Assembly (NCBI GenBank): GCA_009760855.2
Contig: WPIO01000035.1
Coordinates: 178,501-242,500, forward strand
Direction: 5' to 3'
Source: Cristatella mucedo
Taxonomy: Eukaryota; Bryozoa; Phylactolaemata; Cristatellidae
DNA length: 64,000 nucleotides
In this document: one piece after another, positions 10,560 to 20,600 of the stretch
Layout of the letters: each line of letters opens with the position of its first letter
Numbering within the stretch: position 1 is the first letter of the stretch
The notes under the pieces: model-generated
What the model was told of the DNA's origin: nothing
Database searches by the model: none
The model's input: only the letters and a program-made list of their open reading frames with translations
Program-made: the position numbers and the translations under genes

Positions 10560-11815
10560 CACGCGAGATACCCATTGGGAGACTCCAGAGTATTGATTTG
10601 AATGGACAACAATCATCCGTGGAAATATGGGATACCTCAGGGATCAGCGCTTGATCCAGTTCTTTTCACAGTTTATACTCTCCCTCTTGCCCATGCAATT
10701 GCCAAGCACAAACTAGGCTTTCACTTCTATGCATATGACACCCAGCTGTACCTTTGCTTTGATCCTTCCTAGCCCTCCAGCATGGCGTTTCTTTCAATTC
10801 TTTTGCTGCATGTATCAATGTCATCCGCATATGGACGGCAACAAACTTTCGTAAATTGAATGATAATAAACCAAGTCAGTTATGGGAAAACCAAGTGCGA
10901 CTCAGAAATTGGAAATGTTAATGCTTGCAATAGGCTCTGCCAGTATATTTCCTGTTGAATCTGCACAAAATCTAGGTGTCATGTTCCAAAGTGATCTTTC
11001 ATTAGACGACCACATCAGCTCCACAGCTAAGTCTGCCAACTTTCAGATACGTAGCATTGCTCAAATTTGGGCTTGCTTAGAGAGAGACACCACATCTAAA
11101 TTGGTCCTTGCATTTTTGAAATTCCGTCTTGACTTCCGTAACTCACTGTTTGCTGGTCTACCGGCCTGTGCACACAGGCACTTACAGCTTGTGCAAAACT
11201 CTGCAACTAGGCTTGCCTGTCGTGAGCGTCGCAGTTGCAACATTTTACCACTTCTCACCAACCTTCACTGGCTCCCAGCTAAGCAACGCATCGACTTCAA
11301 GGTTCTGTCACTCATTTTCAGATCCCTTCATTATTTGGCTCCATCCTACCTATCAGATCTACCCACCAACAGGCTAAGCATTGTCCCGTCAGCTTTTCCG
11401 AATCTAACTGTTTACCTATACCTCGTAAAAATCTCAAATCCTCTGGAGACCGTGCTTATAGTTTGTATGCTCAAAGCCTGGAACTCACTCCCGACTTGCA
11501 TCATGACATCTCCTAGATTTACCACATTTGAAAAGAAACTAGACGCGCATCTATTTATCACAGTATTTAGTGGATCCCTGTGATTCTTCCTTTATGTGCT
11601 TATGCGTACTGACACTGTTGCATGCTGCCACTAACTTTACTTGCATGCTGACTCTGTGCATGTCACCCTAAACTATGTTATTCTTGTTGCTTATTGAGCA
11701 TACTACCGCTAACCATTCGATCGTGCTTCCTTTGTAGCAAATGCAAAGTGCCTAGAAAGAGATTGAGTTCTCTGAGGGGGCTATAACAAATGCATTATTA
11801 TTGTTATATTATTTG
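10560..11815 (+). mobile_element. LINE-A (L2-like), 1.25-kb 5'-truncated copy
   Basis: Contains the RT motif YGIPQGSALDPVLFTVYTLP, FHFYAYDTQLYL (YADD box damaged to YAYD), NLGVMFQSDLSLDDHIS, LVQNSATRLACRERRS and WNSLPTCIMTSP. The 3' UTR and tail hairpin end near 11815. It has indels and is not active. Confidence 0.88.
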
Positions 11816-11894
11816 TTATAGATGTTTGCTGTGCTCCATTTGACCGATGTTAGGCTTAGTTGGGTGTCTGTATCAGGGACGAGATTTGGCTACT

Positions 11895-12103
11895 TCTCAT
11901 TCTTGCATGCTGCCACTAACCACATTTGCACGCTGACCCTGTGCATGTCACCCCTAACCATGTTATTCGTTTTATTTGTTTTTCAAGCATGATTTTACTT
12001 ACCATTCAATTGCATTTCACTTTGCAGCAAATGTAAAGCGCCTAGAAAGAGATTAAGTTCTCTGAGGGCGCTTTATCAAGTGCATTATTATTATTATTAT
12101 TAT
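11895..12103 (+). mobile_element. LINE-A 3' UTR fragment
   Basis: Starts TTGCATGCTGCCACTAACCA and ends with the tail hairpin and (ATT)n. It meets the minus-strand copy 12104-12722 tail to tail. Confidence 0.85.
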
Positions 12104-12722
12104 TACTCTCTGTCGACAGCTAATAACAAAAATAATAAAATAAATTTGTCATATGACCTCAGAGAACTCAATCTCTTTCTAGGCACTTTACATTTTTTGC
12201 AAAGGAGGCACGATTGAATGGTTAGCAGTACCATTCTCAATGACAATAAGCACAACATGGTTAGAGGTGAAATGTACAGGGTCAGCATGCAAGTTTGATT
12301 AGTGGCAGCATGCAAAGTGTCAGCACGCTTAAGCATACAAAGGATAAAGCACATGGATCCACTAAATGCTCTGATAAATAGATAAGTTTTTAATTTCTTT
12401 TTAAATGTGGTCAAGTCAGGAGATGTCGTGACGCAAGTCGGAAGTGAGTTCCAGGCTTTGCGAGCATACCAACTACAGACACTGTCTCCAGAGGATTTGA
12501 GGTTCGAGCGAGTTATAGGTAAACGATTAGATTCCGAAAAGCTGGTGGTACGATGCTTAGCCTGGTGAGGGAGTAGATCTGATAAGTAGACTGGAGCCAT
12601 AGAATGAAGGGACATAAAAGTGAGTGACAGAACCTTAAGTCGTTGCAACGCTTTCCCGAGAGCGCAGGTTAACTAGACGTGGTTTGATGTGGCAATTGGG
12701 ACGCTCACGACAGATAAGCCTA
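12104..12722 (-). mobile_element. LINE-A, inverted 3' end copy
   Basis: Minus-strand frame encodes LKVLSLTFMSLHSMAPVYLS and [20 protein letters not shown], then 3' UTR and tail. Forms a large inverted repeat with the preceding copy. Confidence 0.85.
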
Positions 12723-14124
12723 ACCTAAAGCCTACAGGCAAGCATTTCACCCCTGGGCCAAACCAGGGCAGGAATGACGTTCTCGGCTCCCGCAAAACAA
12801 AAATAGAAACACGAGGCGGCCCAGGTCAAATAATGCAGCGCCAGCAGATATTTGCAGCAAATATTGGCTTAGAGATGCATGCGAAAATATCTGTGCTACC
12901 TAGCGGAACTATAGAGATACCCATATCAAGTCATGGCTATTACATAATTCGATTGTTATTTTTAACTCGCGCGTCCAACGGCGATGCCGTATGCGAATAT
13001 GTAATACGCCATGCAATGACAGGCACTACTTCGCGACTCTCGTTGCCCAATAATTCATACAATCGGTCTGCCATCTTCCAAGCCTTGAGACCATATTGCC
13101 GGCTAGTAGTCTCATAAGCAAAAATACAAGGGAACCCTCACCAGTCACTTTACTCCTACGTCGTACTTTGCGAAGCAGCGCTTCATAAAAAGTCGTTGTC
13201 GCCATCTCACGTTTGGTCTTTCTTTTGACTGCCTTTACCGCCTGTCTCGGCCCGGAGGGCTCGAAGACTCGCAACGTTTAGCAGCTAGCTGAACCTTTTA
13301 CGCTTTAGGCGTGAAATGTGTCAAATTGTTTAAGGTGAAACCGTGATTTACCGTGACACCCTGATAAGACAATTTGAAGACGCGGTAATTCTCCTCATGA
13401 AAAATTTCTATATCTTACCGGCTGTTGCAAGGCGGATGCGTTGCGACAGCCAACGGTCTGCCTCGTGAGTTCGATTCCAGTGCCCATTAGTGCATCTCGG
13501 TAGGCGAGTTTGTTTATCTTGTCTCTCGGCGAACATCTGCGCGTGTCGAGCTGTAGGTCATGTAGCAAGGACACTGCCTATTTGCATGGTCTGTGCATTC
13601 AGTTGTTCTGACCCGTTCACTCGTTTATCGCTATAGAAATGTCAACGCGGTCTCATTAGTTCATTCATGCGGTAACTCCGGCCTCAGTTTTATGCCGCAC
13701 GCGGTGTTTCGCAGCCACAGCACAAATGGACGATTCACTACACTAGCTGTCGTAGAATCGGTGTGCCGATATAACCGTGCTTCAGATGTGTGTTGGTAAA
13801 TATCGACAACCAGCCTACGATGACCCTTCGCCGTGCTGCTACAACTTCCACCGAAGAGGCACGCGCCGTAAAAAAATGCCGTGCGGTCAGAACTAGGGAC
13901 TGCAAAAGTGTCCACGAACGATGTGTACCAGCGCCGGTTGACTCCATGTTGATAGTCGTGCAACGCACGCCCAACGTTAGCGACACAACCGTGATGCCGG
14001 CGTGCATCATGATTTTCTGGTACTCGTGATTTTTTCGACCCTTCACTCCGCAATCAGGCCACGTGGCATCGTGCCACCCGCTGCTCTGACTCCTCAAATC
14101 GTTTAGCCTCGGCCTCGAACGAAC
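12723..14124. other. No gene seen
   Basis: A SINE-A-like fragment near 12740-12780 (CCTGGGCCAAACCAGGGCAG) and the tRNA relic. Overlapping frames at 13661-14097 are on opposite strands and unrecognised. Confidence 0.45.
13420..13520 (+). mobile_element. tRNA-like relic
   Basis: GCAAGGCGGATGCGTTGCGA and TCGTGAGTTCGATTCCAGTG resemble Pol III A and B boxes but no cloverleaf closes. Possibly an old SINE. Confidence 0.3.
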
Positions 14125-14450
14125 ACGAAAACCTTTGGGGACCGTGCCTTTTGTTCGTATGCTCCTAAAGCCTGGAGCTTACTCCCAACTAACGTCACAA
14201 CACTACTCGACTTGAAAACATTATAAAAAGGAAGCTAAAACCTCAACTGTTTCTAATTGCATTTGCTGGGTCCTTATGTGCTTATGCGTGCTGAAACTGT
14301 GCATGGTACCACTAACCATATTATGCACGTTGACACTGTGCTTTTTACCAGTAGCCGTATGATTATGCATCTTTTAATGCATGCGTAAAGTGTCTAGAAA
14401 GAAAGTAAGATCTCTGAAGTCTCTTGACAAATGCACTTTTATAATTATTA
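14125..14450 (+). mobile_element. Diverged LINE-A 3' end
   Basis: Shows GACCGTGC, AAAGCCTGGAGCTTACTCCC and a degraded tail AGTGTCTAGAAAGAAAGTAA. Confidence 0.6.
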
Positions 14451-15049
14451 CCGACTTTCGCTTCATGACAGCGCTGCGCCTCAGCAGTCATCTGCTCGCG
14501 CGATATTCAGAGGTCGCGTAGTCGACCACCAACCTCGCCGTTCACCGAGCCAAGCTGAAGAAGCGGTTGACCGATTCGCGCCTCCCACGCGCGCGAGCGC
14601 TTGCCTGCGTTTGGCGGCAGAAGCTGGTAAAAGCCATAAATCGAGCCGACGCCGACGGGCTGGCTTATCCTTCGTCAAAAGTGACCTCGACGCCAACGAT
14701 TGCCTGTCGCGATCGCGACGACGCGCCAATTTAATGCACGCCACTGCGAGCTGCCTGCCTCTCGTGCCCTAGCGACCCTCGAGGTTCAATGACGCAAGCG
14801 ATTCGTCGACTATAAACGCTTATGCAAGTTTTGATGTCCTGCATCTTGTAGATTTCTGCCTCGGCGATATGCTGGCAATTAGTTTTTTCAAGAGCCGCAG
14901 CCTGTCGAGTGCAAATAAATCTGCATCCGACATGCGGCGCGGCATTGACTGGCCGATTTTTTAATTACAGCCTCCAGTGAAGAGGCCTCTCGACCGAGGC
15001 GCGCTCGCTCGGCGGCGGCCTCGTTCTGGCGGGCGAGAGACGGCGGCGG

Positions 15050-15280
15050 GCGGCCTCGTTCTGGCCGCCAGCGCCAACTAGATAGGAGTGGAATTCCGCG
15101 AGGCAAGAGCGGCGCGAGCACTCGCTGTCTCGCGAGGCTCGGTGGTACTAGCGAACGACAGCCGATCGGCTACGCCGGCTGCGCCGTTGGCCCGAACGCA
15201 ACCGACCGCCGCACCGTCGACTGTGACTCAACCGCCGCCGCCGCCACGTGACCCGCGAGTGAGCCCTCGAGTCTGGACTC
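15050..15280 (+). promoter_or_regulatory. GC-rich 5' region of Tdc with E-box
   Basis: CpG-dense sequence directly upstream of the Tdc start, with a palindromic CACGTG at 15245-15250. No TATA box is evident. Assignment as promoter or 5' UTR is by position and composition only. Confidence 0.35.
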
Positions 15281-15481
15281 ATGGATAGCGAGGAGTTTCG
15301 CAAAAGAGGCAAGGAGATGATCGACTACATCGCCGACTGCGCCGAGTCGCTTCACCGGCTCAGCGTGGTGCCTTTCGTCAAGCCGGGCTTCCTGCGCAAG
15401 CAGCTGCCCGAAGAGGCGCCGCCAGCTGGCGAAGAATGGGACGCCATAATGAAAGACGTAGCGACCTCGATAATTCCCGGA
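15281..15481 (+). CDS. Tdc: Tdc exon 1 (residues 1-67)
   Basis: Starts at ATG 15281 (C at -3, G at +4, so a moderate context) and ends IIPG before donor GTAGGT. It encodes the N-terminal helix-swapping segment of the dimer ([12 protein letters not shown]). An in-frame TGA at 15260-15262 rules out an upstream extension. An E-box CACGTG lies at 15245-15250. Confidence 0.9.
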
Positions 15482-17558
15482 GTAGGTGGCGCTGCGGCTG
15501 CAGCTTCACTCGCGAGTGAAAAATCTGCGCCGGCTAGCCGCGACGGGGAGCGTACGACAAGCGGCCGGCACCGCTAGCGCAGCGTTTGCGCCGAGCGCGC
15601 CGGAAGCGCGGCGAGAGTCTCGCAGCAACAGTTGCCGAGGCCCTGCCCAAAGACCGACTCGGATCAGCCACATCGTCCGCGACGCGTAAAAATAGGCAAT
15701 AAGAAGAAAAAAGAGCAACTACAAGATGCGCTCCCTCCGTTCCCGCGGGACGCGCCCGCCGCTACAGCGAGTCGTCTCATCGCGCGGCGACTGCGCTTCC
15801 GTCGGGCTACGGCCTGGCCGCCGCGCGCGCGCCGCTGACTTCTCACGACGCGCGCGCTTGGCGGCGGCCGCCAGCGCGATTGCCGCCGCCAGACTTCGCG
15901 AGCTCCACGGCGCGCGCCGACCGGGGCCAGACCGACTGGGCGCGTTCGGTTTTTCTTCGGCAGCTGACAAACTGGCAGCACCCGAGGTTTCACGCCTTCT
16001 TTCCCGCCGGAAACTCGTATCCTTCGCTGCTGGGCGAGCTGCTGAGCGCCGCCATGGGATGCAACGGATTCTCGTGGGTGAGCTCAACGGGCGCGCCGCG
16101 CCCGCTCGGCCCGAGTGCTTCACGCTCGCTCGCCCCCTCCCGTCCTCGACCTCGACCCGCGCGAGTCGTCGCATCTTCCGCGCTTCCGGTCGCTCCGCGT
16201 CCGCGCAGGCGGCGAGCCCGGCGTGCACTGAGCTGGAGATGGTCGTGATGGACTGGCTCGGCAAGATGATTGGCCTGACGTCGACTTTCCTGCACTCGGG
16301 AGGTGTCGGCGGCGGCGTCATTCAGGCGAGAGCGCTAGGCGATAAGCGCCGCCGCCGCCGCCGCGAGCGCGACGCTCGACGACACTTTGCCCCCGCCGCC
16401 GCTCGCTCGCGGACGCGTCGCGCTCAGTCGTCGCCGCCAGTTTCGCCCTGCGCGCGCGAGCGGCGCCCTCGCTCTCTTGACTCAGGGCAGCGCCAGCGAG
16501 TGCGTCCTGGTGACGATGCTCGCCGCGAGGAAGAAGGTGATCGACGACGTGGTGGTGAAGTTTCCTTACGTCGAAAAGAGCTCATTCGGGTCTAGGCTGG
16601 TGGCGTACTGTTCTAGCTTGGTAAGCGCCGCCCGTCACTCGTCGCTCCTCCCCCGGATGCGGCGCCGAGCGAGCCGCCGGCGGCGGCCGCCGGGCTCTAC
16701 GAGACGGCGCGGCCGCCGCCGCCGTGCCACGCCTGACCCGCCGCCGCCGCCGCCCTCTTTCGTAGGCCCACTCGTGCGTGGAAAAGGCAGCCAATATATG
16801 CCAGATACAGCTGCGGCAGCTCGACCCCGACGAGCGCTACTCCCTCCGAGGCGACGTCCTCCGGAAGGCCATCGAGGTAGCGACGGCTCGAGCACGCGCT
16901 GGAGCGCGGGACGCAAGTCTGAGCACAGAGCGGCGGCGTGCGTTCGTGCGTGCGCGTTTGCGATACCCGCTGAGCGTGTGCTGACATATGCGCACGCAGC
17001 GCTGCCAATCGTCTGCGGCTCGCCAACGAGCTGAGTTTGTTACGCAGCTCGAAAAGTATGACTAGCCAGGACAGACGTCGGCAGGACAGACGGCGAGTTT
17101 TGCCCGAGTTGCCCTCGCTGACTCACTAAGGAAAGAGCCACCAGAGGAAAGCCTGGCGCTATCTGTCCCTTAGTGAGAAGGAACCGTCGCTGCGCGTCGG
17201 TACACTTACATAAAACTCCGAAGTGAGCCAGATTCGGTGCTTTAGTCAGCCGGCCGTTTTTACGTTGCAGTGCGTATTCACCTAAGAATCTACCGTAAAT
17301 CGGATATGCCTCCGACCGACAAGCGAACCGTACGATAGCGCCATAGATAGCACCATTCATCGATCTAGCGTCTCCCGGACAGTCGAACTGTCCGCTGCTG
17401 CTCGTTCCTTAAAAACCAGCTGCGTGCGAGTTGCGAGAGTTTCGTGGGACGCTTTATTGTAAATGACTGATTGGCATCTTAGCAAAGGACATAAACGATA
17501 TATTTTCAGAGAGAGGTATATATGTATGTAGGTATATATGTGTGCGTGTATGTGTGCA

Positions 17559-17612
<54 letters not shown>

Positions 17613-20600
17613 GGTGTGTGTGTATGTGTGCGTGCGTTATATACACATTTACATGTACCCGCAAGTATGGTGAAGAGCGAATGTGACGACGTTCGGTTCT
17701 GCTCGCTCGGCGACCATTCACGAAGAGCCAGCGTAGAAGACTTTGAATGGCAATAAGCAGTGCACCAAACTAGTTCGCGGTCGAGATCCCACGCGTGCGG
17801 CAACCTCACACGCTCCAGAGCGGCGGAGCGGCTTAAGAGCGCTACAGGTTTATTCGCGGTTCCGGTGCCAGAGCGTAGGGGAAGCGGCGCTACAATTAAC
17901 GCGCCGTGCGAGTGCCGAATAGAGAGTGGCGAAGAGTGAGAACAGAGAGTGACGCTACGTTCCTCTGCCGTTTTAGGAGGATAAGAACAGGGGTCTCATA
18001 CCTTTTCTGGTGAGATCGGCGGCGGCGGCGGCGGTGACAGCTCGAACCACCCGACGAGCCGGCGCCGGCTCGTTCCTTTGTTCGACGTCTGATTCGGGGT
18101 TTCTCATCGCAGGTGATTGCAACGCTCGGAACGACGAGCGTGTGCTCATCGGACAGCGTCGGCGAGCTGTCCAGGATCTGCGGCGAGTATCGCATCTGGT
18201 TTCACGTGGAGGCAGCCTACGGCGGAAACGCGCTCATTTGTCCAGAATTCCAGTACCTCATTTCCGATGGCCTGGAGGTTCGTTTTGGCTCGCGCGTGCG
18301 TCGAGCGAGCGGCACCGGCGCAGGCCGTGCCTGAGCGCCATGCTGCCTCTGGACTTCGCCACTGCGGCTCCGCCACTGCGGCAGCGCCTGCCGCTTCGCT
18401 TCGGTCAAGCCGCCGCCGCCGCTCTCTGCCGCTGCCACTGCCGCCTCTCTCTGCCGCCATCCCCAAACGTGAGAAGCTCTCAGCGGCAGCCGATGCGTCA
18501 CGACGACAAACGACACAATCGCAAAGGACAAAGCACTTGCCGAAGCTATAAGCGACCTCGTTGCTGTGATAGCGTGCATTCTTCTGCCGACTAAATATAA
18601 TGCTGTCGTTCCACAACAACTTCTCGCCATATGTGGTGATAGTGGGCCCCTATAATGACGATAATGACGAGTGGAAAGTCGCAATAACCTGCTAATTAAT
18701 AAAATCAAAGTTTCGGCTTTCGGTGCCACCGCGAAAATGCTTTTGAGTTACCAGTCACAAACTTGACCCTTCAGGTAAAAGAGAGCTTTTTGATCTAGGC
18801 TGTATAAGCTTCGATTAGTATCCTAACGCTGGCGTGCGCTCATGAAAAAGCACAGAGCACTCCAACTTTGCTGTGGAAGGTGGGCCCCAATGTTCGCTAA
18901 CCTGGGGCTGGTGGGCCCCCACCTTCAGCCAAGCTTAGAGTTTTTAGTCAATGGAGCAAAGTCTGTGGAGGCGGAATAATAAAAATGTATTTCAAAATTC
19001 TATTTGATGATTTTCTTACAAAACGAAGGCAAATAAATCTTCAGTGATAGATATTCATCAAATCTGTAGTTAATCAGCTTTGAGTTGCATGAATGGTGAT
19101 TACAAACGTGCCGATCGTCTTTACACAAATATAGCAAGCACCCATGAAGAATCGCGGGCAGATTTTATTTATGTACGTCCATCTTGTAGATTAAACAGTG
19201 CTCTTCCAACTGAGTACGTACGCGGGCGCAGGCAGAACGCCGAAGCTGGTTCGCAGGAACGTATATTCTCGCGTGCACCTGCAGCGCTCCCCCAGACACA
19301 ACTCCCCTCTCAGGTTGGCCTTCCCTCCTTCCCCACTCCCCCCAGCCACATCCCGTGAGTTGGCGGGAGGACAAAGTCGGCCTGTGGATAAACCACAGCC
19401 ATCAGACCACAGCGGTGCACTGGCCTGTCCCTAGGCCACTACCGGTCTGCCTGCACTTGCCGTGTGCCGGCGAGCCCAGCGATCCGAGCCATGCACAGAG
19501 AACCACAAACCACCCATCTATCGCTTACCAAAAGCAGGTGCAGCAAGACATGTTTAATTTCAACTATGAGAGTGCATGTTGCAACAACGTATAAGAATTT
19601 AGAAAATTATCTCCACCCTCTTTTTTATATGACACTCGTTATTGCTGTACCGTCGTAGTGCTAATATAAATCCAATACAAGCACATTGGAAGCGTGAAGT
19701 CAGTGCAACGCTTTTGAGTCGTAATGGCTCACTAGGTAAGGCGGTTGCTTTTCACGACCTCGGCCCCGAGGTCGTGGGTTCGAATCCTGTGGTGGGCAAT
19801 CCTTGATCGCCACTGCAAACGGCGGCGATAGCCGTTAAGGCTCTTCTGTCGCTATACAAAAAGAGGCTGTTAAATCAGCTAGTATTTTTTTTAACGCTGC
19901 GACATCTTGCCACGGAAACGCGCTATCTTGCCATGTGACGCAAGTGCCATCTTTCTGCGTGAGAGACTTTCTCGCTCTAGGTTATTCTAGGAGTTGATTC
20001 CGCCGGTCTAAATGTACCGTAGTTTAACAATTCTTCTATATGCACGAGTGCTATGCGCCAGACCAGGATTTTTGGAATTGCTAAACGTTTGTAATATGAG
20101 CCTAACTTCGTGGGGAAATGTCAGAAGTCTTTGCATAGTTCCGAACTATCTAAATCGTGCCAAGGGAGTTCCTGAGTTTGAGGATCTGCTTGAGAGCTTC
20201 GCCTTTGCCGGCACGTTGTTATGGCGGCACGTCAGAGCAGGCAACCGCTCGAAACGGAGCGTTTATCGACAGCACTAACTGAGGGCTGGCGATGGGTCAA
20301 AATAAAAATTAGATTAATTTCTTCATCTTGTCAGTAGCTCCCGAATCGCTCACGTTTGCAAAAACTTGTACACCCCTCCCTTCGTGGCGCGACGAAAGTG
20401 GTCTCGTGACTATTTTTAGAACGTCGAATCAATTAATTTCAATCCGAACAAGTGGATGCTGGTGAACTTCGATTGCTCGTGCATGTGGGTGAGGAACAAG
20501 ATACTCTTGGAGACGACATTCTGCGTCGATCCGCTCTACTTGAAGCACGAGCACCAGTCCAATGCCATCGACTTCCGGGTTCGAGGCGGTCGCATTCGCT

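Noticed and set aside
13661-14097. Overlapping minus ORFs of 119 and 130 codons
   Set aside because: Two different frames plus an open plus frame over the same bases, no motif in any.
15719-16595. 200-289-codon ORFs on both strands across Tdc introns
   Set aside because: Arg/Ala-rich shadows of CpG-dense introns and exons; the Tdc exons in the region explain the real coding signal.
19722-19797. Possible functional tRNA gene
   Set aside because: A and B boxes exist but the acceptor and anticodon arms do not form a normal cloverleaf, and a second copy with the same non-tRNA tail shows that it is a SINE.
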